A stretch of DNA of 64,000 nt from NCBI GenBank assembly GCA_020747015.1, contig JAGTJM010000060.1, positions 124,001 through 188,000 on the forward strand, read 5' to 3'. Below are positions 1 to 11,242 of the stretch, one piece after another. This DNA is from Pyrenochaeta sp. MPI-SDFR-AT-0127. Lineage: Eukaryota > Ascomycota > Dothideomycetes > Pleosporales > Cucurbitariaceae. Made by a program: the position numbers and the translations under genes. Under the pieces are notes generated by a model. The model searched no databases. It saw only the letters and a list, made by a program, of their open reading frames with translations, and had not been told where the DNA came from. How positions within the stretch are numbered: position 1 is the first letter of the stretch; the number at the start of each line of letters is the position of its first letter.

Positions 1-26
1 TTAAGCAATACTGACCATCATCGCTA

Positions 27-1043
27 GTGAAAAAACTTGAATCCATCAAAATCCTCGTCAACGCAGGAGTCTCACCAAATGTGAGGAAAGATGGGGTGTA
101 TACACCACTCTGCTCAGCTATTCGCGACAACAGCGCCGATATCGTTACCTACCTGCTCGAAAACGGCGCGGATCCCAACTTCAATGCTTCGGAGTACCCT
201 GCATTCAAGTGCATCACTCACAAGCGCACACATTTCATCCCTCAGCTTGTTGCCGCAGGTGCGGATCTTCACAAGCCTAAAGGCATCATCGAGACTGCAA
301 TTCAATTCAATGATAAAGAGACGTTACTGTATCTACTGGATCAAGGCGTCAGCCCGAACGACCGAACAGCAGACGGTTACACGGCATTAACTACTGCGAT
401 TCGCGAAGACCGTGGAGATCTTGTCGACATTCTTCTTGCTCGTGGCGCAGATCCCACGATCCGTGGACAAGACTGGCCACTTTGCATGGCTGTTAAACGA
501 CCTGCCATTTTGAAGAAGCTTCTCGCTGCGACACCCAATCCGCGTGCCTTCCGTGGTGTTGTTGAAATGGCAGTGGTCGCTAATCAACTCGAAAGTATCA
601 AACTACTCCTTGCGGCTGGTGTCAGTGTTGAAGACAAAAACTGTGGTGTTTTCTCTCCACTTACTACAGCTATCCGTGAAGAACGCAAAGATATTGTCCG
701 CTACCTCCTCGATGTTGCAAATGCCGACCCCAATGCACCAGGCGAGCATCTTCCAATCGTTAAAGCATTGCGCAGATACAGCGGCGACACCGAGATCATT
801 CAAATGCTCCTCACTCGCGGCGCGCAGATCAATAAAATGCACCGAGGATGGAATGCAATTCTCCAAGCGGTCGAGAACGGCGACGCCGAGATCCTGAAGT
901 TGCTAATCAACATGGGAGGCTCGGTTGATCTCCAAGCCATTGATGAGACAGGAAAGCCAGTCATTGATATAGTGACAGAGCGAGGCTGGGAAGAAGGACT
1001 TGCTCTCCTCTTTCCTAATGCTGCTCCAAAGGCTAGGCAGTAG
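27..1043 (+). CDS. Ankyrin-repeat protein, 3' exon (left-truncated)
   Basis: Terminal exon of an ankyrin-repeat protein; 338 codons are visible before TAG. Helix-turn-helix repeats of about 33 residues run through the whole frame with signatures such as LLENGADPN, LLDQGVSPN, LLARGADP, LLAAGVSVED and LLTRGAQIN, about nine units in all. Ankyrin arrays are protein-binding scaffolds, so no enzymatic function can be assigned. The sequence before base 27 reads like an intron end (ctgac branch motif, then cgctag), and the exon frame opens with a GTG rather than ATG. The true start therefore lies outside the window and bases 1-26 are probably intron. Nothing downstream suggests a cluster partner. Confidence 0.85.
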   Translation: MKKLESIKILVNAGVSPNVRKDGVYTPLCSAIRDNSADIVTYLLENGADPNFNASEYPAFKCITHKRTHFIPQLVAAGADLHKPKGIIETAIQFNDKETLLYLLDQGVSPNDRTADGYTALTTAIREDRGDLVDILLARGADPTIRGQDWPLCMAVKRPAILKKLLAATPNPRAFRGVVEMAVVANQLESIKLLLAAGVSVEDKNCGVFSPLTTAIREERKDIVRYLLDVANADPNAPGEHLPIVKALRRYSGDTEIIQMLLTRGAQINKMHRGWNAILQAVENGDAEILKLLINMGGSVDLQAIDETGKPVIDIVTERGWEEGLALLFPNAAPKARQ

Positions 1044-2804
1044 GTAATCCTCCCCCATGCGCTCCTTACTCTGAACGATGAGCACTTGTACTGACATCAT
1101 GTAGCCGTCGAAGCTTTTCTATCTCTGATTGGCGGTGGATCAGCGCAGGACTTGAGCGTGGTGACTTGAAGTCAAGTGATGACGATGAGGCGTGTTGCAG
1201 CACAGTGTCAAGCGGCATACTGCCAGCCCCGTGATTATTGCTTTGCAAGAGAGTATATTGGGAGGTATTGTCGTTTGGTTGGTTTGGAGTTCGGGTATAC
1301 CAGACATCTTTTCAGTTTCTTTTGTACAATGTCCGCACTTTGTTGGCTGCTCTACTGCCCTTTTCATTACCAATGAGGCAGTGAATAATTTCTTTTGTCG
1401 TTTGTATCTACGCTTGTTCAAATGGGTCAAAAGCCGACTCAGCTGTAACTATTTGAGTCAGCTACACTGAGTCACCCAGAGACTACGCTCTTGAAGTATC
1501 TCAGATTGACAAGAAGAGCTTTGCAGGTAGAAAAGAGATCATCCATAGCAAAATGGCCCAGCATGATTGTTCAACTCTATTGATAAGTCGCCTGCCTACA
1601 AGTGTCATGGTTCAGCCCGAGAGATCGTGTTGAGAAAACGTTCTCGCTCCACACAAGATAAATTGGCAACCGAGTGCGAAATTTCTAGCGAGGAGACGCG
1701 GACGTACTGCGATCTCTCACCATTCGGCACTTTTGTTGGGGTAACTTCGGAAATGAAAAATCCGAAGGTGCCAATTGTGAGCTACCAAATAACACTAATC
1801 AGAGTCAAAGGCCAATGCGAGGGCGCAGAAGTGATATGACGTGATATGGGCTTTCGGACGAACGCCATACGAATCGCAGAAAGACCCTAGATTTGTCAAG
1901 CTTCTATCAGCTGAGGAGTAATATCAAGGTCTCCAAGCGGTGCACACGCAAAAAGTTGTGCTCAACACTATTTTCACTTTATCTTCTTACAGTCCCTGAT
2001 ATGTATATATTTTCTATCATCAGCTGTCCCATCATCAATTCAAGAAGTATTGTCATAACGCAGCCGGACTCAGCCCGTTGTTTCATCCGATGTGATGAAG
2101 CCACATCACTGTAGATCTGCGCTGATGGGACATCATAATGGCGACACTGAGAATTTGTTGAATCTAGTGTGTGATAGAGACGCAGTCCTCTGAGAGATTG
2201 ATATGTAAGAATACCTAGGGCGGCTCAACAAGAACTCAGCAAGTGAGGGGGCGTCTTGCTTGCGTCGAGAATACTTTGCTACCTAGTTGAAATAGAGTCT
2301 ACATGATGCAAGGCCTCAGGGTATCGCCGTTCACTACGCATGACGTGCCATGCACTTGGAGTTTGACGGACTGAACATCTTCACACTGATTTGCAAATAC
2401 GAATGCTCTGCTTGCGACTCCAATGTATTCCCCATGTGCCACCCAAATCCTCCCAGTATGTGTATGAATACGCTACGGCATTGTTGTATACACGTCTAAC
2501 AGCCATGAAGTAGAAGATTTTCGTGTCGCCGACCAATGTCCTTAGCGCAGTACCCGAGTTCGCTTCCACGTGATGTTCCTGAAACTCCATGGTGTCGCAT
2601 GACCAAGCCTACTAGTCTGTCTCCCGGCGTGTCTGGAAAGGAGGGGCAAGAGTGGGGTTCAAACGGGGATAATTGCCCCGACTTCGGGCAGAGAGCGATG
2701 ACGATGGGCCGTAACGCAGAAAACGACCACTACCGGTGCCGCTCTGGTCTTCTTAAGCTTCAGTGCTCATAGTTCCTGGACGGTATACATCATCCTCCAA
2801 CATT
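1044..2804. other. Intergenic region, no gene supported
   Basis: About 1.76 kb between the ankyrin gene and the oxidoreductase. Open frames are short (under 100 codons), overlap on both strands and show no recognisable domain or plausible intron pattern. I see no repeat, tRNA or promoter element that I can defend. Confidence 0.6.
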
Positions 2805-4060
2805 ATGTCCTCACCGCAGACAATCCGCTGGGGCATCCTCGCTACTGGTGGCATCGCCATCACATTGTAAGGACCTCACGAAATCCACCCACGAGATTGA
2901 TTTGCTGACCGTTGCATAGCACAAAAGACCTCCTCGTGGATCCGGCTACACGCGGAGTCAAGCATCTCAAGCACACAGTCGTCGCTGCAGCTTCTTCGTC
3001 GTCCAGATCTCGCGCCGAAGATTTCCTGAAAGAGGTTGGCGCGCCCTCAGATGCAAAGGCATATGGCTCCTATGAGGAGTTTGTCAAGAACCCAGACATT
3101 GATATTATCTATGTCGCGACGCCGCATTCGCACCATTATCAGAATGCCATGCTCTGCCTAGAGGCGGGCAAGAATGTGTTGTGTGAGAAAGCCTTTACCG
3201 TCAATGCCTCTCAGGCACGCAAGTTGGCCGAGAAGGCCAAAGAGAAGAATCTCTTCCTAATGGAAGCGGTTTGGACCCGCTATTTTCCCCTATCTATATA
3301 TGTTCGAGAACAGATCACTTCAGGACGTATTGGCCCAGTTGCACGAGTAATCTCGGACAACAGTATGGCCCTTGACCCGGAGAACAACTTTTCAGACGGG
3401 AAAAACCGCATGGTGAATCCTGATCTAGCAGGTGGGGCTCTGCTTGATCTTGGTATCTATGCTTTGACATGGGTTTTTCAGACTCTGTACCACACCCAAC
3501 CTGAGAGTTCTCGACAACCTCCTAAGCTACTTGCGTTCGTCAAGAGCTATGAGCCGACTGGAAAGGCAGATGAACACAGCACTGTCATCCTCCAGTTTCC
3601 AAGGCCAAAAGAGACTGGTGGTGAGGCACATGCTGTAGCAACTACTTCTCTTCGTGTAGCGACCGCTCCTGGGGGAAACATGGATTTGCCTTTCGTACGC
3701 ATCCAAGGTCCGAAGGGCGAAATTCAAGTTTTCGGGCATTCTTTCCGTCCCCTCTCGACGAAGATCATTGATAGTCAAGGCAAAATCGAAGCAAAGGACT
3801 TCCCCATTCCAGGCCCTGGTAAGGGTAGCGGCTGGTATAATGGTTTCGGCGGCTCGCTGCAGGCCGAGGGCGAGGGTCAAGGTATGTTCTGGGAGGCCGA
3901 CGAAGCTGCGGATGCAATCATCACGGGGAGGAAGGAGGGCAGGTTTTTGGGACTAGATGAGAGCATCTTAATCATGGAGGTTATGGATGAAGTCAGGAAG
4001 CAAGGTGGTCTTGTATACCCAGAAAAGATTGAGACGACGGAATTCCCGACGCAGCTCTGA
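2805..4060 (+). CDS. Gfo/Idh/MocA-family NAD(P)-dependent oxidoreductase (dihydrodiol/D-xylose dehydrogenase type)
   Basis: Exons 2805-2866 and 2920-4060 give 400 aa. The 53-nt intron has a gtaagg donor, a tgctgac branch site and a catag acceptor. The spliced N-terminus carries the Rossmann start WGILATGGIA, which the second exon alone lacks, so this start is preferred. Further family marks are the YVATPHSHHY segment, the GKNVLCEKAF strand (equivalent of the EKP motif) and a C-terminal alpha/beta sheet with GGALLDLGIYAL. Length and order match fungal relatives of dimeric dihydrodiol dehydrogenase and NADP-D-xylose 1-dehydrogenase, which oxidise pyranose sugars or trans-dihydrodiols in the cytosol. 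The exact substrate cannot be read from sequence. Confidence 0.9.
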
Positions 4061-5329
4061 ATAGCCACATCGGGGATTAGTGACATGTTTGGATGGCTTA
4101 AAAATGACACGATATCAAAAAATTTGACTCTAAAAATTATATATCACTTAATACCATAGTAACATAGCGTCTTTACTCCTTGGTTTACTGTGGACATTGT
4201 TGTCGTCGAAAATGTGAAGTAGAAAGTAGAGAGCCATTTCCCAGCAACTGTTTTGTGGCGTCGCTGTTGGTACTTCGTTTCCCGTCCCTTATTTGAGTTT
4301 ACAAACACATAGTGCATCAATACATCCCTCCAATTCGACTGTCCATTGGAAAACTACACCCAACTTGGACCTCGGGTATAAAAAATGTCACCAGCCCTAG
4401 GGTCTCGCTTCTCTATGATTCCATGCAGTACATGCAGCTTCATTGTATCACTCCAAAGTTTTAATGGTATCTTGTATCTTGCTTTTCCGCTCTATAAGTG
4501 TCTGGCATATGCGATTGAAGGTAGTCCTGGCTCGAACCATAAACGCTTCGTGCCGAGGCTAGAACCCGGGTTTCTTCATGACCGAGATGCACGTTTCATA
4601 GGATTTTCATTTGCATAGATTGTCTTGAAGGCTTATTCATGTTAAAAATAGAGGGTTTCTCAATACTGTAGAAATGAGAGGCTGTCATGTGGTGGCACCC
4701 CTCGTACAGAAGCGAACTATTGCTCACTTTTGCTTGAAACCTACCGAGCAGACACGAGTTTGCCTGTTTCTCTCCGGTAGTGTGACGATAATTATAGGCA
4801 AGCACGGCAGAAATGGTGTCGCATGTTGACTCCTGGAGTGTTCGCGAGCGAGGTACCCTCGCCAGCTAAATATTCACTTGTCGGTCAATCGGAATATTTT
4901 TCCGTGACAGGTTGCCCTCCCACAATATGCAAGCAGCTTCAGACTACAAGCGAACATATAAAGGTCCGTATGGTGCGCTCTCTTCTTCTAGGATACCTCT
5001 AGATTCACCACCAATCACAAAGAATATCGCAGGGGTTAGTAATCTCCACATTACCCACGAGACGTAATGCAGGGTGAAGAGGACCGGGGTGATGACGAAT
5101 TCATCTATTCAAAGGTCACATGAGGTCACACTGGGCCTCATCTTAAAATGAGTGAAACGACAGAGGCCAAGGTCGAAGGCTTTCGATAGAAGTCATATCT
5201 TGTTCACTGTTAAATTCAAGTAGGATCCACAAATCTGGAACATAGTTGGAATCTGTGGCAGATGTCATCAAACTACCTGAAGATTTAGATCACTACCTAG
5301 ACTACCTATATCATTGGACGACCCACGGT
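4061..5329. other. Intergenic region with long leader of the AA9 gene
   Basis: About 1.27 kb. The left half holds no supported gene. The right half contains a TATA element at 4957-4962 and probably the transcribed leader of the downstream AA9 gene. A stretch near 4545-4600 has a fortuitous T-arm-like hairpin on the minus strand but no full tRNA. Confidence 0.5.
4952..4967 (+). promoter_or_regulatory. Extended TATA element of the first AA9 gene
   Basis: The sequence GAACATATAAAGGTCC lies about 370 nt before the AA9 start codon at 5330. It matches 15 of 16 bases of the TATA region of the second AA9 gene at 57187-57202. The distance implies a long 5' leader or an unrecognised leader intron. Confidence 0.5.
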
Positions 5330-6655
5330 ATGAAAAGCACAGTTGTTCTCGCAAGTATAACTGCTCTGGTGAAACAGGTGACGGGTCACGCAACTTTCCA
5401 AGGTAAACCTTACCTGTTCAAATTGCGTACAAAATATGACTGATTGCATGTACCTAACTTGACCTCGTAGATCTTTGGGTGAATGGAAAAGATCAACAAG
5501 CAACTTGCGCACGTTTGCCAACAAGCAACAGTCCTGTGACGGACGTGACGAGCAACAATATCCGTTGTAAGCCAATCGAATGACTTGCATTATCTCAGAC
5601 ATGACACAGGTTCATAGGCAATGCCAACCAAGGCGCTGTAGCTTCAAAATGCGTTGTGGCTGCTGGAGGCACCGTTACGATCGAGATGCACCAGCAGAAC
5701 AATGACCGATCATGCGCCAACGAAGCCATTGGTGGAGCACATCATGGCCCAGTCCTGGTTTATATGAGCAAAGTCACAGATAGTACTACCGCCGATGGTT
5801 CTTCAGGCTTTTTCAAGATCTTCCAAGACACATGGGCAAAAAATGCTACAGGAGGAGGCGGCTCAGACGAGTGAGTACCATCAGCGTACGAACTGTGGAT
5901 GTGACATACACTGACACCGCATCTGACATTTCCAGCTATTGGGGAACGAAGGATCTTAACTCAAACTGTGGAAAAATGGACGTAAAAATTCCAACAGACC
6001 TCGCCTCAGGTGACTACTTGCTTCGAGCTGAGGCCATTGCACTACATTCAGCAGGTGGCCTAAACGGTGCCCAATTTTACATCACCTGCTTTCAGATCAC
6101 TGTCAGCGGTGGAGGCTCTTCAAACCCTGTTGGGGTCCCATGTAAGCAATATCTACGTGTAAATTATATGTATGATATGCGCTGAAGTATACCTCTTCCT
6201 CTAGTCCCGGGTGCATACGCAGCGACTGATGCAGGAATTCTAATCAACATATACCAGAATTTGGCATCTTATGTGGCCCCTGGCCCGGCAGTGATCGCTG
6301 GTGGCACAGAAGCTGTCGCAGGTAAAGCAGGCTCAGCTGTCACAGCTACAGGAGGACCACTGCAGACCTCGGTCACCATGAGCGGAGGGGGGATGTCTAG
6401 CACATTACAGAGTTCGACCAGAGCTACCTCTGCTCAAGCTTCACCGACAAATACAAGCGGCAATTCTGGTGGATGTACGGTTGCGAAATATGGACAGTGT
6501 GGTGGAAGTGGCTTCACTGGTTGTACAACATGTAAGAAGTGCCACGTTCTAGAAGTAAGCTGAATATCTTTACGAAATGGACTGACACTGTATCTCCAGG
6601 TACATCTGGCTTGACCTGTAATGCTCAGAATGGGTATTATTCTCAATGTCTATGA
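5330..6655 (+). CDS. AA9 lytic polysaccharide monooxygenase with C-terminal CBM1
   Basis: Six exons: 5330-5402, 5471-5566, 5618-5870, 5936-6141, 6205-6531, 6600-6655; 336 aa. The signal peptide is about 19 residues and cleavage exposes His20 (mature start HATFQDLW), the N-terminal copper ligand of the histidine brace. The second His lies in VTIEMHQQ and the axial Tyr in AQFYITC. The catalytic domain is followed by a Ser/Thr/Ala/Gly-rich linker and a fungal cellulose-binding CBM1 with YGQCGGSGFTGCTTC and a YYSQCL end. The last intron splits the CBM1, and the donor at 6532 is needed to restore its cysteine pattern. The protein is secreted and cleaves cellulose or hemicellulose oxidatively. The substrate position (C1 or C4) cannot be told from sequence. 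Confidence 0.92.
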
Positions 6656-8460
6656 ACATCTGGTTACAGAGGTGTGGATCCTTTGTGTTGCTACCGGCAG
6701 CCTTTTCTGCGCGGCATACAGTCAGTAGTAGTGACTTATATTATGGATGCGAAAGGCCGTGTGCTTGCTAGTGTTCATTCCATTGACGCATGCAGTGCGA
6801 GAAATCGATAGAAACTAATGAATTCCAACTTTCCATCCATCTATCTCTCCTGTAAAGTCTTCGCCTTGCTCCAGTCATTGAAAACTGGCCAGAGGACAGC
6901 CAAGACACGCGATTGTTACTTTCACCTAGATTCAGCGCGGCCTCGACGATCTTGAGGCCAATGCTGTGACTTTCCTCGCCACCAGGTGAGCCCAACAATG
7001 TCTTTCATCGTTTTAGGTCTCTAATCCGTACCTTAGGATATAGTGTCTTCGATAAAGCTATTTGGATAGCTCTGTGCTTGCTAACTTGTTACACAAAGGC
7101 AACGCAAATTGCTGTGAACTTCACGGATCAAAGGCGTCCGATATGAGCACGTGGAAGGACATCGTTGATTAGGTTAGCGCAATATCTGCACGTTCGTGCG
7201 ACACGTCACTTACACCATCCGACAGCCACCACATTTTCACGCCCTGGAAGCGTTCGATGAACAACACAACAACTGCCAGCGCAGAGCAAAGGTAATGGAG
7301 GGTGAAACCCCGCCTCGAGGTTTGCGCGGCCATAGTCGATTCATCTGTGCGCAATGCGTGCTTAGCTAAAGCCTGGAGGCCAATACCAAACCAAGCATTG
7401 ACCTGAAGAGATGGCCGGTGGACACCTCGTCAGTATTCGACAGGACACCGAACTACTGGCCATAGCACACGCAACCAGGAACAGGAGAGTTTGGGAGTGT
7501 GATAGTGATATGGGCTGCATGAAAGGCATGAACCTGGAGATCGCAGGGCTGAGCGTTCGCGCCAGGAACACATTCGCATTGACACGTTTTTGCGGATTGT
7601 TCGCGCGCAATATACGTTGACTGTGCGGCCCAATTGGATAATATACTCTCCCAATCCGGCTTCAGTTCGCTTACCGCGCTGCATTGCTTCGCATACTTTT
7701 TTTTTGAGGCAGAATTGACAAGCGAAGGAAGATGTTCGACATGACGCACCTCCAAGCATACACAAAGTGAGGGAACGGAAACGGAACGGCGCGCTGCTAC
7801 GTTAACCTAAAGCGGGCCGAAGCCCGAAGCAACTGTGAGCCAATCTGTGGGACACATCTGGCATTGCGTCGGCACTGAGAAACTAGCATGGCAGCGTTCC
7901 GACGTCCCTCAGTGCCAACACATCGGACCAAGCTAATAACGGCAACACAGCAACTAGGAAATTTGACCCGTATCACATCATTGGTCTTGCAGTCCCAGCA
8001 TCATGGTTCCCGAACAGCATGACATAGTGCCATTACCAGGTTTTCGTGGTTCCAGCTTCTGCCATGCTGCGTTCTGTTCCTCGCTCCCCCCCGCAGTTGC
8101 TCGCTCACTGATACTTCTGCCGGCCAATCAAAGAACAAAGGGCCTGCCAGCGCAACATGGCATCACCTTAATGCTCTCCTCCGAAAGCAGAGTGTGCCAC
8201 AGCAGCTGCGGACAAATTTTCTTCGAGATAGTGGTGTGGCAACAGTGCTGGCGAACTCCTACAGGATACCGAAAATGAGGCTCAGATTCCCTTGACAGAC
8301 TATAAACAGAGAGCTGGAGTTCCCAGAGCAAAATTTCTTTCCCATTCATTGTACCCAATTCTATTCCTTCAGATCCACACTTGCGAGATCAGGCCCCACC
8401 AGACACTGCTATTAATTAGAGCTCTCCTCTTGTCGTCTCGTATAACGATCCTCTCGAGAT
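6656..8460. other. Intergenic region, no gene supported
   Basis: About 1.8 kb between the AA9 gene and the dsRBD-like gene. Open frames at 7362-7765 overlap on both strands and have no recognisable domain. A run of nine T occurs near 7698. Nothing else could be supported. Confidence 0.5.
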
Positions 8461-8872
8461 ATGGCATCGTCAGAGAGCTACGTACAGAAGCTTCAGCGTA
8501 CGCACATCGGTGCTTTACTCGATCATGGCTAAATATTTCAGACTATTGCGCCACGAACCAGATAGCACAACCTCAGTTCCAAGACTACTCCGATCCACGA
8601 GGTTGGCAATCCTGTTGCACAATACATGCATCACACCAGAGCACGTAGCAATCCTGACACAACACGCAGGCATCAGAACCGCCTGGCTGAGCAGTGTTTT
8701 CGTACACGGTCACGAATATCGAGCCCACCTTTGGCGAGACTATCGCTATCTCGAACAGTCGCGTGAGGAAGCTGCGGAAGTCGCCTGGAAGGCTTTGAAT
8801 GCTGTACCTGCAGCGAATGGGACTAGCCAAGGACAGTACAACTACAGCCGTGGCTATGCAACATCTCGATAG
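8461..8872 (+). CDS. Small double-stranded-RNA-binding-domain-like protein
   Basis: Exons 8461-8497, 8542-8601 and 8670-8872 encode 99 aa. Introns are 44 nt and 68 nt; the second has a cctgac branch site before cacgcag. No single open frame shows the product. Joined, the chain reads YVQKLQ, then PQFQDYSDPRG, RTAWLSSVFVHG and REEAAEVAWKAL. This is the alpha-beta-beta-beta-alpha order of a dsRNA-binding motif, with the terminal AAEVA helix, as in small single-domain fungal proteins of this type. A role in RNA binding is inferred from the fold only. The second donor (gttggc) is weak, which lowers certainty for that junction, although frame and fold both need it. Confidence 0.7.
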
Positions 8873-10648
8873 TCCTTCACGCGTCTGGAGTGGAAGTGAC
8901 CTGCAGTATACAACAGACGCAACTATTTCTGTTCGGCGTATGGATAATGAATTGAATTTTATAGTACTGCTATTAGCGTGTACTTTGCTTGCGGACCCTG
9001 GGCTAACATGAGCACATGTACTTTGATTGGACTCAAGCTTTGAACTATGTCTGGGCGAACCCTTTGTTTCCTCCATGCATTGCACTTTCGCGGCATGTCA
9101 TTCTCTTCTGTTTCACGGGCTCTATACCCTTTCGACCATTAGTACAGTTTTGAAGCATACCAATTTGTTCAACTTTATATCGACCTCTACATGATTGTTG
9201 ATGGTTGTTCCTCAATTTCAAGGTTTGTTAGCTGTATACTGTGTGCGCTCTCTTGTAGTTCTATATTATAATGTTATAGGCTGAAACATGGGCTCAACGC
9301 AAAGGATCATTATGTGCATTGATGTTCACATACCGACAACTTGTTGACCAAGTTCACAGAACGTATCGTGCGCTCTGTCCTACCTTCGGGGGAAAGGGGA
9401 ATTAGTCATGTCATCGTAGGCGATAACACTTAGGAGCACAAAGTTGGCTTAGATGCTGGTCCTACCAAGCGTTATGAATCGTCCAGTGAAGCTCTCGCTC
9501 CTTGTCCTCTCATAACAGCGATTTTTCAATTCGCATGAACAGCTTCATTGTAGATATACAGCCATATTCTTCAAATGACCTTCTTGCTCTATGCTACTAT
9601 CTTTTCTAATACGTCCGCTGGGAATCATCCTTCGTTTGAGGGCCAGCCAATTCGCCTGCCCACTCCTGAAACAATCGCTTCCTGCTCGTGAAAGCAGCCA
9701 AGAAGGAGGCCTGCTAAGATACTTGACCATACCTAATTGTGCACACAATACAGAATGTTGTTTTAGAGCTTCACGACTCAGAATCCAAAAACTATTATTA
9801 AAAGTTAAGCTCGCCATCAGTAGTGTTCGAGGCAGCCTTACGCGTGGGGTCCATGCGGAGTTCAGACGTTCCAAGCGCCAGGCTAAGATGCCCGAGACCC
9901 CCTCGGTCTGATCCCTTCCCAGTCCAATTCAACAAAGAATAGAAGTCACATCAGGTATTGGCGTGCTCTTCTGGCGTCTATTCTCTAATATAGATTCGAA
10001 ACTTGATGCGCGTGAAGGTGCGCGTTGTGCAGTGGAAAGGAAGGATGAAAGAGGTTGATCTGTGCCCCCAGGCTGCCCAATGGTACTCGTGGCTCAAAAC
10101 TTTGCGCCCACTCCTCCGCCCACTCGTCCTCGTAGCACACTCCCCTGCCGAATCTGGTAAATTGTGGAAAACATCTCAAACGCATAACGTTGTCATCGAT
10201 CCTCACCCCTGACATGTGTTTCCGAACTGAAGGCACCATGTTGAATTCTTCCGCCCCATTCGTAAACCAAATCAGAGACGAAACATGACATTCAGCGCCA
10301 GAATTCTGAACATACTGACACATTTGGTTGTTGGCTTCATCAATCGACACGCAGATCATCTCTCCCGTTGAGGCAGCGATGATGCCTCAGAAGCATGCAC
10401 TGTTTCGAAATCAGCGTCAATTTTTCTACATCAGGCCTCCAGTGTCTGATGGATCCCCGTTAAATGTCACCACGATGGGCTGAATTTGGTATATAACAAT
10501 CATCCTCAGGTAGGGCAAAGCTCACCCTCAGCTTCAACTTGAAAATTTTTCTCTCACACCGCCTTATTGCCATTCCCGCTTCCAGGTGAAGAGGGTTAGC
10601 CAATATAATCCATTCACTTCTTTCTATTGCCAATCAAAAGACTTTAAC
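8873..10648. other. Intergenic region with promoter of the BAS2-like gene
   Basis: About 1.78 kb. A minus-strand frame of 124 codons at 9985-10359 has protein-like composition but no recognisable domain, and no upstream exon could be joined to it. The right end holds a TATA box at 10490-10496. Confidence 0.5.
10490..10496 (+). promoter_or_regulatory. TATA box of the BAS2-like gene
   Basis: TATATAA lies 153 nt before the start codon at 10649, a usual distance for a regulated fungal promoter. Confidence 0.5.
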
Positions 10649-11242
10649 ATGGCACCAATCTTTCGGATTATTGCTTTTTTCAGCCGTAGGTGGCCCTCTT
10701 ACTGCCGCCAGGTTCTCGCTGACCATCATACAGTTACTCTCTCTGTCACCGCTCAAGGTACTCAGTTTATCACCGGAGCATGTGCCTCCGATGCTGAGTG
10801 TGCATCTGCCTGCTGTGGGTTTAACAGTGGAAGATGTGCAGGCCCCGTTGTCGCCCAAGAACGAGACGGAGGTTGCGGTTTTGGTGATGCACAACCCAAC
10901 GATAATGCTGCTAGAGTGTTGACCGGCGGAAACGGAAACGCAAATGCAAACACTCAAGGCCAAGCCGCGGCAACTCAACCAGCATCTCCAGCTGAGATGG
11001 CTCCCGCTGGTGGTGGCGGTGCTGGCAATGGTGCTGGAAAACAATTCATTACTGGCTCTTGCTCCTCTGATGCTGACTGTGCTGCTGGGTGTTGCGGCTT
11101 CCGGAGCGGAAAATGCGCGGGCCCGGTAGTAGCACAAGAGAGGGATGGTGGCTGCGGATTCGGTGACGCGCAACCTAATGATAATGCTGCCAAAGCGCTT
11201 CAAGGGCGTAGATTAGGAAGAAGGGGCGCCTCCTTCATGTGA
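10649..11242 (+). CDS. Secreted cysteine-rich protein with two tandem BAS2-like domains
   Basis: Exons 10649-10685 and 10734-11242, 181 aa. The 48-nt intron (gtaggt donor, gctgacc branch, acag acceptor) falls inside the signal peptide; removing it gives a clean leader ending LTLSVTA before QGTQF. The mature protein is two near-identical domains of about 50 residues. Each starts QFITG, carries spaced cysteines ending in a CCGF segment and a CAGPVVAQERDGGCGFGD core, and ends AQPNDNAA. They are joined by a low-complexity Ala/Gly/Gln/Asn linker. The domain resembles biotrophy-associated secreted protein 2 of plant-pathogenic fungi; those homologues are usually single-domain, so the internal duplication stands out. 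No function is demonstrated. It probably acts outside the cell as a disulfide-rich protein. Confidence 0.8.
   Translation: MAPIFRIIAFFSRRWPSYCRQVLADHHTVTLSVTAQGTQFITGACASDAECASACCGFNSGRCAGPVVAQERDGGCGFGDAQPNDNAARVLTGGNGNANANTQGQAAATQPASPAEMAPAGGGGAGNGAGKQFITGSCSSDADCAAGCCGFRSGKCAGPVVAQERDGGCGFGDAQPNDNAAKALQGRRLGRRGASFM

Noticed and set aside
1140..1430. 96-codon minus-strand frame with HCTKE-like cysteines
   Set aside because: No conserved zinc-binding spacing and no supporting gene structure.
4545..4600. T-arm-like hairpin on the minus strand suggesting a tRNA
   Set aside because: A 5-bp stem with a TTC-starting 7-base loop is present, but no matching acceptor stem, D-arm or anticodon arm could be drawn.
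9985..10359. 124-codon minus-strand frame with protein-like composition
   Set aside because: No domain, no signal peptide and no upstream exon that joins in phase; left as unproven.
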